From JANWXR01 sp964608265 (GTDB taxonomy: Bacteria > Chloroflexota > Anaerolineae > Anaerolineales > UBA6663): a DNA stretch of 64,000 nucleotides. The notes under the pieces were generated by a model. It was not told the origin of the DNA. It saw nothing but the letters and a program-made list of their open reading frames with translations, and made no database searches. The DNA lies in the NCBI GenBank assembly GCA_964608265.1, contig CAZSNP010000008.1, positions 1-64,000 on the forward strand, given 5' to 3'. Of this stretch, positions 50,916-58,579 are shown piece by piece. Both the position numbers and the translations under genes were made by a program. How positions within the stretch are numbered: position 1 is the first letter of the stretch; the number at the start of each line of letters is the position of its first letter.

Positions 50916-52163
50916 TCACCGACGGTCAAACAGGGAACGGGGCTTGGCCGCGGCCTTCTTATCTGGTTGAGCCGCCTCTTTCGGCGCGAACTCGTCTCGG
51001 ATTTTGTTGGCCAGGTCGAGCACGCCCTGCGCCGGCGGCGTGTTGCGATTGCCGGAGGTGAAGGGCACACCGCTGTTGATCGAACTGATCACCGTCTTGT
51101 CGTCGAAAGTGATCTGGCCCTTGACCGGATGCTTGAGCGAGTCCTCGACGCTCTGCGGCGAGATACCCCAGCGCTTGTCCATCCGATTGAGGACGAGCAT
51201 GATCTTTTCCTTGGGGTATTCGAGTTTCTCGCTCAGGTCAAAGAACTTCTTGGCGTTGGCCAGCGCCGGGATGTCGGGCGTGGCGACCAGCAAAATGCGA
51301 TCCGCCACATCCAGCACCGCCAGCTCCTGCTCGCGCAGCACCGAAGCCGTATCCACGATCACATAGTTGAACAAGCGGCGCAAATCCTCGAGCAGCCTGC
51401 GGAGTTGCGGCGCGACCACGTACTCGGCCTCCTCCGGGGTCTGCGGGCCGAGCACGACCTTCACCCCGGTCGGGTGCGCGGCCAGCACGCTCTGGATGAA
51501 TCCCTCATCCAACTCCTCAGCCTGCCGCACCAGATCCACCAGACTGTACTTGCTCTTCAGGCTGAAGAGCACATGCACGTCGCCGAACTGGATGTTGGCA
51601 TCCACCACGGCGACCTTCACATCATCGCTCTGCAACGCCACTGCCAGATTGGTCGCAATCGTGGTGCAACCTGCCCCGCCCTTCGGGCTGAAGACGGCGA
51701 TGATCTTGCCGTCAATACCGACGCGCCGGCCGCCGGTGGCCGTCACCACCTCGGCCACCTGCACTGAGGCCTTGCGTTCGTTGTCCCGGCTGATCTCGCC
51801 CAGGCGGCGGATGGTGTTGATCAGTTCGTCTGCCGATGGGGGCTTGGTCAGGAAGTCGCGCGCGCCGGCCAACATCGCCTGGCGCAGGTAATCGGTATCC
51901 TGCTGCACCGACACCATCACGATCTGCGCCGTGGGCACATCCCGCACGATCAGCCGCGTGGCCTGAATGCCGTCCATGTCCGGCATGTTGATGTCCATGA
52001 GGATGACGTTGGGCCTGGTTTCCTTGGCGAGTTGAACCGCCTCCTTGCCCGTGCGCGCCATCGCCACGACGTCGATATCCGGCTCAAATTGGAGCAGCTT
52101 GCGGATGTTCTCGCGCGTCTCGGCGATGTCATCCACAATCAGGACTTTGAGCTTGTCAGCCAT
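50916..52163 (-). CDS. tadZ: TadZ/CpaE-type polarity ATPase with N-terminal receiver domain
   Basis: This 415-residue protein has a receiver domain (about 1-125) with a full acidic pocket and phosphoacceptor D57 (LMDINMPDMDG), and Lys in FLTKPPS. A ParA/MinD-type ATPase follows with deviant Walker A SPKGGAGCTT (about 159-168) and DANIQFGDVHVLF. TadZ localises the pilus machine at the cell pole. Here the intact receiver suggests phosphorylation input, perhaps from the nearby kinase. Its start lies 148 bp after cpaB, and that gap holds two hairpins. Confidence 0.93.
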   Translation of the reverse strand: MADKLKVLIVDDIAETRENIRKLLQFEPDIDVVAMARTGKEAVQLAKETRPNVILMDINMPDMDGIQATRLIVRDVPTAQIVMVSVQQDTDYLRQAMLAGARDFLTKPPSADELINTIRRLGEISRDNERKASVQVAEVVTATGGRRVGIDGKIIAVFSPKGGAGCTTIATNLAVALQSDDVKVAVVDANIQFGDVHVLFSLKSKYSLVDLVRQAEELDEGFIQSVLAAHPTGVKVVLGPQTPEEAEYVVAPQLRRLLEDLRRLFNYVIVDTASVLREQELAVLDVADRILLVATPDIPALANAKKFFDLSEKLEYPKEKIMLVLNRMDKRWGISPQSVEDSLKHPVKGQITFDDKTVISSINSGVPFTSGNRNTPPAQGVLDLANKIRDEFAPKEAAQPDKKAAAKPRSLFDRR

Positions 52164-52201
52164 GCGAAACCTTGTGCAAAGGGTGATCTCTAAACTGGCG
52201 A

Positions 52202-52271
52202 GCCGGGCCCCTGTGGAGGCCCGGCCAGCCGAGCAGCCTCACTGCCATTGTAACCAATTTCAGTGAGGCTG
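52202..52271. repeat. Two hairpins in the cpaB-tadZ gap
   Basis: GCCGGGCC (52202-52209) pairs with GGCCCGGC (52218-52225), and CAGCCTCACTG (52234-52244) pairs perfectly with CAGTGAGGCTG (52261-52271). No T-run follows on the minus strand, so they may set the relative mRNA levels of cpaB and downstream tad genes by RNA processing. Confidence 0.55.
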
Positions 52272-52311
52272 TGTGTCTACAGGCGGATCGGGGGTTTATC
52301 CGGGTCAACCT

Positions 52312-53481
52312 CTACGGGGCCGGAGCCGGGGTCGGCGCCGGAACCTTGCTGTCAAGCCCGTAGTTCAGCTTGGCCGGCAGCGAAATGGTGTAGCGCTCGA
52401 ACATGTATTGCAACGTCACGCTTTGCGTCTCGGCCAGCGAGGTATCCCCGGCGGAGCGCAAGGTGAGGGTGACGTTCACCGCGCTCGGATACTGCTGCTT
52501 GAGGCGGTTGACGAAGTCGAGCACGATGGCATCCTGTGGCGACACGACCAGCGTGATGATGTCGGGCGGCAGCGGCGTGGGAGTGGGCGGCGGGGGCGGC
52601 GTCGCCGTGGCGTTCGGATCGGGCGGCGCGGCGGTCGGCGTCGGCTCGATGACTTCCGCCCGGGCCGGGCCGAAATCGCCAACCTTCAGCACCAGCGCGT
52701 TTTGGATGACGGCCTGTGAGACCAGCCGCGAGCGCTGTTCCTCCTGCGGCACGAGATAGAACGGCAGGTTGAGGTTGGGTTCGGTCTCCACCCGCCCGAC
52801 GGCGTTGGCCTGCGGGCCGGTGCCATACACAATCCCGGTCTTGCTGTTGTTCACGGTGACGTTGCCCTGCCCGTCGGACGCGCCCGTGCCCTCGGCATCG
52901 ACGACACCGGCCGCCAGATTGGGCAACACAGACTGGAAGTCCTGATCAATATCCACGATGGCCCAGGACACCAGCACGTTCACATAGTCGCCATCCTGCA
53001 CGCCCAGGGCGACGCCGCTGCGCTTGTCGTATGGGATGGAGATAGCCGTGAAGCCCGGCGGGATCTGACCCGCGCCATCCGAACCGGAGGGCGAGATTTG
53101 GGCCAGGCTCTGCACAATCATCGTCGAGAAGATCGGTTCACCGCGCTGGATGGTGTAGCGGGCGCGTGAGCCGACGACCTTGGAGGGATCGGTGATGGCC
53201 GAGGGCGGGACAATCTGCGTCGGCCACGGGAATGACGATAAGGCCTCCGTCGGGATAACATCGCCGCGCTTGAGGTTCTGCGCCGCCACGATGATGTTGA
53301 GGGCCGAGGCCGGGGTGGCGGTCTGCTCGACTACCCCTCCGCCGCCGCCTGAGGGGACGGGGGTGCCGCCATCCGCCGTCGGGGTGGCCGGCTGCATAAA
53401 CCGCAAAATGAAGAAGATGCCCGCTGCGCTCAGGATAATGAGCACCAGCGCCACCAGTATGAGCAAGCGACCTCGCTGCAT
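52312..53481 (-). CDS. cpaB: Flp pilus assembly protein CpaB/RcpC
   Basis: This 389-residue exported protein has an N-terminal helix (RGRLLILVALVLIILSAAG) and a SAF-like domain starting NIIVAAQNLKRGDVIPTEAL and continuing SRARYTIQRGEPIFSTMIV. The RcpC/CpaB core is FTAISIPYDKRSGVALGVQDGDYVNVLVS. A Pro-rich linker (PTAAPPDPNATATPPPP) separates a C-terminal region. In Gram-negative Tad systems CpaB works with the secretin, but no secretin gene lies nearby. TAGGAGG precedes the ATG. It is the first gene of the tad operon. Confidence 0.92.
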   Translation of the reverse strand: MQRGRLLILVALVLIILSAAGIFFILRFMQPATPTADGGTPVPSGGGGGVVEQTATPASALNIIVAAQNLKRGDVIPTEALSSFPWPTQIVPPSAITDPSKVVGSRARYTIQRGEPIFSTMIVQSLAQISPSGSDGAGQIPPGFTAISIPYDKRSGVALGVQDGDYVNVLVSWAIVDIDQDFQSVLPNLAAGVVDAEGTGASDGQGNVTVNNSKTGIVYGTGPQANAVGRVETEPNLNLPFYLVPQEEQRSRLVSQAVIQNALVLKVGDFGPARAEVIEPTPTAAPPDPNATATPPPPPTPTPLPPDIITLVVSPQDAIVLDFVNRLKQQYPSAVNVTLTLRSAGDTSLAETQSVTLQYMFERYTISLPAKLNYGLDSKVPAPTPAPAP

Positions 53482-53517
53482 CTAAGCCTCCTATCGGTAA
53501 TCCGCGAGCAATTTAGC

Positions 53518-53550
53518 GGCGTATGATACGCCTCACGGAATAAAATGCAA
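53518..53550 (-). promoter_or_regulatory. tad operon promoter overlapped by a 15-bp palindrome
   Basis: On the minus strand, TTGCAT (53550-53545), 16 bp and TATCAT (53528-53523) form a promoter about 42 bp upstream of cpaB. The -10 lies inside the perfect palindrome GGCGTATGATACGCC (53518-53532), a candidate operator. Confidence 0.6.
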
Positions 53551-53568
53551 ACAGCGTGCCAGACTCGG

Positions 53569-54618
53569 TTAGACCGTCTCGCCGACCGGCACGTCCATCA
53601 CCACCCGGGTCCCCTGCCCCGGCTGGGTGTCGATTTCCAGCGCCCCGCCCAGCAATTCGATCCGCTCCTTGAGCGACGACAGGCCGATGGTTTTCTGTTT
53701 ACCGTCGAAGACGGTCTCCACATCGAAGCCCTTGCCGTTGTCCTCGACGATGGCGCGCACGCGGCGGTTGTCGGTGTCGAGCGAAACACGAATCTGGGTG
53801 GCCTGGGCGTGGTCGCGGGCGTTGCTGAGGAGTTCCTGCAGGCCCCGGAAGATCATCACCTCGCGGACGCCCTCGAGGCGGCGTTCCTGCCCGGTGACGG
53901 TGAGGGCGGTCTGGATATTGGCCTTCTCCTTGAACGCATCGACATAGCGCTTGACGGTCGGCACCAATCCGAGGTCGTCCAACATCATTGGGCGTAAGTC
54001 AAAGATGAAGTCGCGGATTTTTTGCAGCGTCTGGGTGGCCGCGCCCTTCATGTTGGCCAATTCGGCGCGCGCCAGGTTTTGGTCTTTTTCGAACAGGCGG
54101 ATAGCGATCTCGCTTTGCAGTACGAAGTTGGACAGCGCCTGGGCCGGGCCGTCGTGAATCTGGCGCGAGAGCTTCTGCCGCTCGACTTCCTGCGCCTCGA
54201 CGATGCGAACGACGATGGGTTTGCCTTCGACGCTGATGTTGCCAGCCCCGGAGGCCTGGGCCGCCGCGGCCTCCAGCGAGGCCAGCGACTTTTGCAGGTG
54301 ATCGGCGAAACGCTCCAGATGGGCCTGGTCGGCCTGGAGTTTCTCGACTTGCCCCCGCATCGCAAACAGACGCTGCTGGGCATCTTGCGCGGCGTCGTAA
54401 GCGGCCTTGATATCGGCGCGCGGCAGGTTCTCGAGGTTGGCCTGCATCTGCCGGAGTTGCGCAGCGATTTGCGCATTGCGCTGGGTGAGCTTCTCCATCT
54501 CACTCCGGCTCTGCGTCACCATCATTTTGTTTTCGCGCAGCTCGCGTTGAGCGTTTTCGAGTTCACCGCGGGTGTCTTCCACCAGCGTGGTGATGAGTGA
54601 GGGAGCCTCTTGGTCCAT
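53569..54618 (-). CDS. DegS/NarX-type sensor histidine kinase (cytoplasmic)
   Basis: This 349-residue kinase has no membrane segment. Residues about 10-140 form a coiled coil (LENAQRELRENKMM..., QRNAQIAAQLRQMQANLENL). A HisKA_3 dimerisation domain has phospho-acceptor His in RQIHDGPAQALSNF (about residue 156), and an HATPase domain has LQELLSNARDHAQA and VEDNGKGFD...GLSSLKERIELLGG. The architecture matches DegS-like kinases. It lies 12 bp after the response regulator gene, and its output probably includes that regulator. Downstream on the same strand is the tad operon. Confidence 0.92.
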   Translation of the reverse strand: MDQEAPSLITTLVEDTRGELENAQRELRENKMMVTQSRSEMEKLTQRNAQIAAQLRQMQANLENLPRADIKAAYDAAQDAQQRLFAMRGQVEKLQADQAHLERFADHLQKSLASLEAAAAQASGAGNISVEGKPIVVRIVEAQEVERQKLSRQIHDGPAQALSNFVLQSEIAIRLFEKDQNLARAELANMKGAATQTLQKIRDFIFDLRPMMLDDLGLVPTVKRYVDAFKEKANIQTALTVTGQERRLEGVREVMIFRGLQELLSNARDHAQATQIRVSLDTDNRRVRAIVEDNGKGFDVETVFDGKQKTIGLSSLKERIELLGGALEIDTQPGQGTRVVMDVPVGETV

Positions 54619-54630
54619 ACGCAGGGTGCC

Positions 54631-55332
54631 TTATTTGGAGTTGGAGGCCGCTTCTTCGAGGCGCACCCAGCCGTGGCGCAGCGCGTACACAGCGGCCTGC
54701 GTGCGATCCTCCACATCCAGCTTCTGCAAAATGGCCGTCATGTGATTCTTGACGGTTTGATGGCTGATCCCAAGTGAATAAGCGATCTCTTTGTTGCTCA
54801 TGCCGCGCGTCACACACTCCAGAATCTCCATCTCGCGCGGGGAGAGCGGCGAAAAGGCCTCGCGGGTGTCGTTGAGGTACGGGCGCCCGGCCTTCTCCAC
54901 CCCTTCCTCGAGCCAGGCTTGCAGACCTTCGTAGTCGTACACGCGGTTGTTGACGACGAAGTGGCCCTGCTTGACCCAGCGCACGACCTGCACCAGGTTC
55001 TTCGGTGTGACATCTTTCGGGCAGTACGCGGCGCTGCCGGCCCGAAAGGCATGCAGTTCCTGTTCGAGGTCGTGGTAGGCGGTGAGCATGATCACACCGG
55101 TGCGCACGCGCTCGGTTTGCAGCTGCCGGATGACCTGCAGCCCGTTCATCCCGGGCAGATTGATATCCAGCAAAACGACATCGGGATGCAGCCTGTGGAT
55201 TTGGCCCAACGCCTCCTCGCCGGAGCCAGCCTCGCCGACCACGTGCAGGTCGGACTCGCTTTCGAGCACCTGCCGCAGGCCCTGGCGAAAAAGTGGATGG
55301 TCGTCAACGATCAGAATGGAGATTTTGTCCAT
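54631..55332 (-). CDS. NarL/DegU-type response regulator
   Basis: This 233-residue regulator has a receiver (about 1-125, acidic DDH, phosphoacceptor D56 in LLDINLPGMNG, Lys in YCPKDV) and a C-terminal LuxR-type helix-turn-helix (LSPREMEILECVTRGMSNKEIA and GISHQTVKNHMTAILQKL). It pairs with the DegS-like kinase encoded 12 bp downstream. Targets are unknown; the tad operon beyond the kinase is a natural candidate. Confidence 0.95.
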   Translation of the reverse strand: MDKISILIVDDHPLFRQGLRQVLESESDLHVVGEAGSGEEALGQIHRLHPDVVLLDINLPGMNGLQVIRQLQTERVRTGVIMLTAYHDLEQELHAFRAGSAAYCPKDVTPKNLVQVVRWVKQGHFVVNNRVYDYEGLQAWLEEGVEKAGRPYLNDTREAFSPLSPREMEILECVTRGMSNKEIAYSLGISHQTVKNHMTAILQKLDVEDRTQAAVYALRHGWVRLEEAASNSK

Positions 55333-55374
55333 GAGGCACTCACAAACTCGGACATTAAGGGCGAAACCTGCGGC

Positions 55375-55403
55375 AGTATAGCATGAGTACTAGTACCGTG
55401 CAA
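55375..55403 (-). promoter_or_regulatory. Promoter of the two-component operon with palindrome in the spacer
   Basis: On the minus strand, TTGCAC (55403-55398) and TATACT (55380-55375) are separated by 17 bp. The spacer contains the perfect palindrome GTACTAGTAC (55387-55396), a possible regulator site. Confidence 0.65.
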
Positions 55404-55426
55404 TCAGCCGCACTTATGTTCTGCGA

Positions 55427-56866
55427 TTACGGCCAACGATACACAACCATGTTTTGGCCACCGGACTGTGGGCTGAACGGCGCATCGGTGCGGAAAACCG
55501 GCGTCATCGGGGCCTCGAGGGCGGGGTACCACCCCTCGAGTGTGATCAGGTATAGCGCGTTCGACGCCGTAATCCACTCCCGCAGTCGGGCCTCGTCGCG
55601 GATAAAGGGGATAACGTCGGGCGAAATCAGCCCGGCGAGATCAAGCAGCCGCCGTTGGCCGAAATACCCGAGTGCGCCGATGTCGTGCGCAGCGATGAGG
55701 GCCTCCGGTTCGGTGTTCGCCGCCACCCAGCGCGCCGTCGCCACCATCTCGGTTTCGATGATGCGGACGTCGCGCCGGTACGCATCCGCCCCGAGGGCGA
55801 CAAAAACGGCAAGAAGCAGGCCAAAGGCCGCCAACCAAGCCCGACTGAGCGCGCGCCGCCACAAATCGCCGCTGTTGAGGCGAAGCACCCCCCCAATCCC
55901 CCCCACCCCGACCGCGACGAGCACAGGGATGGCGGGCATGAGGTATCGGCCATGCTGATAGATGACGGGCAGGCGCAGCACGTAGGCCGCCACGAACGCG
56001 GCGACCCACGCGAGTGGGATCAACCGTGACCACCCGCCGCCGCGCGCCACGCCGAGAACGACCGCGGCGATACCTGGCAGCAGCAACATCTGCGCGCCGA
56101 TGAGGGGTTGCTGGCCGACCTGCCACACCCGCTGCCACAACGGCAGCTCGCGATAGATCGCGTACTCGGCCTGTTTGGCATAAAACGTGTTTGGCCAGAG
56201 GGTACCCTCAAGCCGGAAGTTGAAGCCGAGGTAGCTGCCAAACACAGCGGCGAAGGAGAGGCCACATTGCAGGAGCGCCGAGCGCCGGGTGACGGGGCGG
56301 CCTTCGAGCCAGACGCGCGCAAACAGGAAGGGCAGCAGCGTCAACCCATCGGGCCGGGTGAAGGTGGCGAGGCCGGCGACAACGCCCAACCACACCGCTC
56401 GCTCGACGGGGATGACGAAGGTCGCGAGCACGAGCGCAGCGAATAGCGCCGTCTCCATCCCCGACACCGAGGCCCAGATCATGTGCCACTCGAGCGCCAC
56501 GGCCACACCCGCGCCGAGCGCGGCCCAACGCCGACCCGGCCAGAGGCGGAGGACGAGGGCATGGGCCAGCCACGCGTTGGCCAGCAAACATGCCGCGCCG
56601 AGCGCATACGTCCACGCGCGCGGCTCGAGGCGCAGGGCATAGCCGACGGCGATCAGCGCCGACCACAGCGGCGAGGTCGAGCCGGCCGAAGGCTGGCCGG
56701 GGAGGAAGGCGAACTCGCCCCGCTCGCCGAGGTTGCGGGCGTACGTCTGATGAATCCACGCATCATCGAGGGCAAAGCCGACATAGCCCGTCGCTGCGCT
56801 CACGCTGAGGTACGTGCCGGCCGCGAGAACAACGCTCAACGCGAAGATGTGAAGCGGGCGATACAT
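55427..56866 (-). CDS. Polytopic membrane glycosyltransferase (GT-C fold), family unclear
   Basis: This 479-residue protein has about ten membrane helices. The first extracytoplasmic loop has the GT-C-type acidic motif VGFALDDAWIHQTYARNLGE, and SAGSTSPLW and ATFTRPDGLTLLP are conserved in related mannosyltransferase-like proteins. ATG 56866 (MYRPLHIFALS) is the chosen start. It transfers a sugar from a lipid-linked donor if the fold assignment is right; donor and acceptor are unknown. It lies alone at the end of the glycosyltransferase block, 81 bp from the next gene. Confidence 0.75.
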   Translation of the reverse strand: MYRPLHIFALSVVLAAGTYLSVSAATGYVGFALDDAWIHQTYARNLGERGEFAFLPGQPSAGSTSPLWSALIAVGYALRLEPRAWTYALGAACLLANAWLAHALVLRLWPGRRWAALGAGVAVALEWHMIWASVSGMETALFAALVLATFVIPVERAVWLGVVAGLATFTRPDGLTLLPFLFARVWLEGRPVTRRSALLQCGLSFAAVFGSYLGFNFRLEGTLWPNTFYAKQAEYAIYRELPLWQRVWQVGQQPLIGAQMLLLPGIAAVVLGVARGGGWSRLIPLAWVAAFVAAYVLRLPVIYQHGRYLMPAIPVLVAVGVGGIGGVLRLNSGDLWRRALSRAWLAAFGLLLAVFVALGADAYRRDVRIIETEMVATARWVAANTEPEALIAAHDIGALGYFGQRRLLDLAGLISPDVIPFIRDEARLREWITASNALYLITLEGWYPALEAPMTPVFRTDAPFSPQSGGQNMVVYRWP

Positions 56867-56947
56867 GGTGGGGGGATTTTCAACGCACAGGAGCAAAGAG
56901 ACGAAGCCGCAGGGTTTCTTTGCTCTCTGCGGCTTCGCGCCAAGTAG

Positions 56948-58534
56948 TCACGGGATTCTCTCAAAGACCAAAATCGTTTGCCTGCCGTCCGTGAACGTGC
57001 GCCGCAGGGTGAGCCGCGGGTCGCCGGTTGGCTCATCATACAGCGGCCACAACGCCGGCACGATGTTCCGATCGAGCACCAGCCAGCGCGCGCCGAAGTC
57101 ATCCATCGCCCGCAGCAGTTCCTCCGGCCCACCGTTGGGGATGACGATGGCGGCGCGGCCCGTGAAGTAGTGGAAGGCGGGCGGGTTGTTGACGGCAACG
57201 ACCGCGTCCCCCGGCAGCGCCGCGCCGACCTCGGCGTACACGCGGTCGGCCTGCGCGCTCGGCGGGTCGCGTGGGTCAGCGCCGATGAGTTTGCCCCACG
57301 CCACCGCAACGGTGAGCGCGACGCCGCCGAGCACAAACAGCGTTGTGAACACCGGCTTCGACTTCTCCGGCTGCCAGTGACGGAGGCGGCGGGCGATGAA
57401 ATCCACCACCGCATCCAACCCCGCAAGCGCGACGGGCCAGACGAACGGCAGCAGCGCAGTGGCGGAGTGGAAGAAGCCGCCGCGCGGGCCGGGGAAGGTG
57501 AAGGCCAGGCTCATCGCCGCGAGCAGCGCCAGGCCGTAAAGCAGGGCAAGTTGAACGAGCCGCTCCCCGCGCAGCCGCCATCCGCCGACGAGGACGAACG
57601 GCAGCCCGAAGATATTGGTCTGCGTGGCGACGAAGGATTGCAGATTGCTCGCCAGCGCCTCCCACTTGTCGCGCGCAATCGCCCCCCACCCCGGCGCGAG
57701 GAACCGGTCAAACGTCAACAGAGCCGGATCGTACACGAACAGATCGTCGTAGCTCGTCAACCACAGGGCGCGTGTGCCGCCCGGGGCCAGCGGCGCGCCC
57801 GCGACGAGGAGGTTGCGGAGGAACCAGGGGGCCATGATCACGCAGTAGCCGAGCGATATGAGGGCGAGGTGGCGGGTGACGGGGGACAAGGTTGCCGGCC
57901 GGCTGGTGACGGCGACAAACGCGAGCAGGCTCAGCAACACCAGCACCCCATCGGCGCGCGCGAGGTGGGCGAGGCCGCAGAGGAGGCCGGTGACGAGCGG
58001 CGTGTAGCGGCCGGCCGGCCGATGGACGTGCACGAATATGGCTCCGGCGGCAGCGAGGGCGAAGACGGCGAACGCATCGGTGTTGGGCCAGTTTGGAAAG
58101 TAGAAAGCGCTGAACGTGGTGAGCGCCGCCGCCGCGAGGGCGTGGCGGCGCCGGCCGGTGATGCGGTGGGCCACGGCATACGTCAGCGGCGGCAGCGCCG
58201 AGGCCGCCAGCACCATCGGGATTTGCGCGGCGCGGAAGAGCATGTCGTTCGGCAAGGCGCGGCCCGCCAGCAGCTCGGCCAGGGCGATGAAGGGTGCGGC
58301 AACCAGGCTGGTGAGCGGCATCCAATACAGATGACTCGGCGCAGGCAGGGCGCGGGCCGGGCCGAGGTAATTCCACACATACGGCTCGGTGAAGCCGTGA
58401 CCGCGCGCCAGTTGCAGCGCCCCGCCGAAATAGTAATGGGCATCCATGCTGAAGGCCGGGCGCACGATGAAGAGCGCCGTGAGAGTATTGACGGCGAGGG
58501 CGGAGAGGAAAATGAGCGTGAGGTCGCGGCGCAT
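56948..58534 (-). CDS. Polytopic membrane glycosyltransferase-like protein (GT39-related)
   Basis: This 528-residue protein begins MRRDLTLIFLSALAVNTLTALF and has about ten hydrophobic segments. SMDAHYYFGGALQLARGHGFTE is the first-loop acidic region typical of GT-C enzymes, followed by YWMPLTSLVAAPFIAL and HLARADGVLVLLSLLAF. A GTG at 58552 in the same frame is an alternative start. A C-terminal soluble domain (VYAEVGAALPGDAVVAVNNP...LVLDRNIVPALW) is shared with related proteins. The donor and acceptor are unknown. It is 45 bp after the next upstream gene. Confidence 0.72.
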   Translation of the reverse strand: MRRDLTLIFLSALAVNTLTALFIVRPAFSMDAHYYFGGALQLARGHGFTEPYVWNYLGPARALPAPSHLYWMPLTSLVAAPFIALAELLAGRALPNDMLFRAAQIPMVLAASALPPLTYAVAHRITGRRRHALAAAALTTFSAFYFPNWPNTDAFAVFALAAAGAIFVHVHRPAGRYTPLVTGLLCGLAHLARADGVLVLLSLLAFVAVTSRPATLSPVTRHLALISLGYCVIMAPWFLRNLLVAGAPLAPGGTRALWLTSYDDLFVYDPALLTFDRFLAPGWGAIARDKWEALASNLQSFVATQTNIFGLPFVLVGGWRLRGERLVQLALLYGLALLAAMSLAFTFPGPRGGFFHSATALLPFVWPVALAGLDAVVDFIARRLRHWQPEKSKPVFTTLFVLGGVALTVAVAWGKLIGADPRDPPSAQADRVYAEVGAALPGDAVVAVNNPPAFHYFTGRAAIVIPNGGPEELLRAMDDFGARWLVLDRNIVPALWPLYDEPTGDPRLTLRRTFTDGRQTILVFERIP

Positions 58535-58579
58535 CGGGGAGTCAGAATCCACGCCGGAACACGTTTTTGCGCGAATGGT

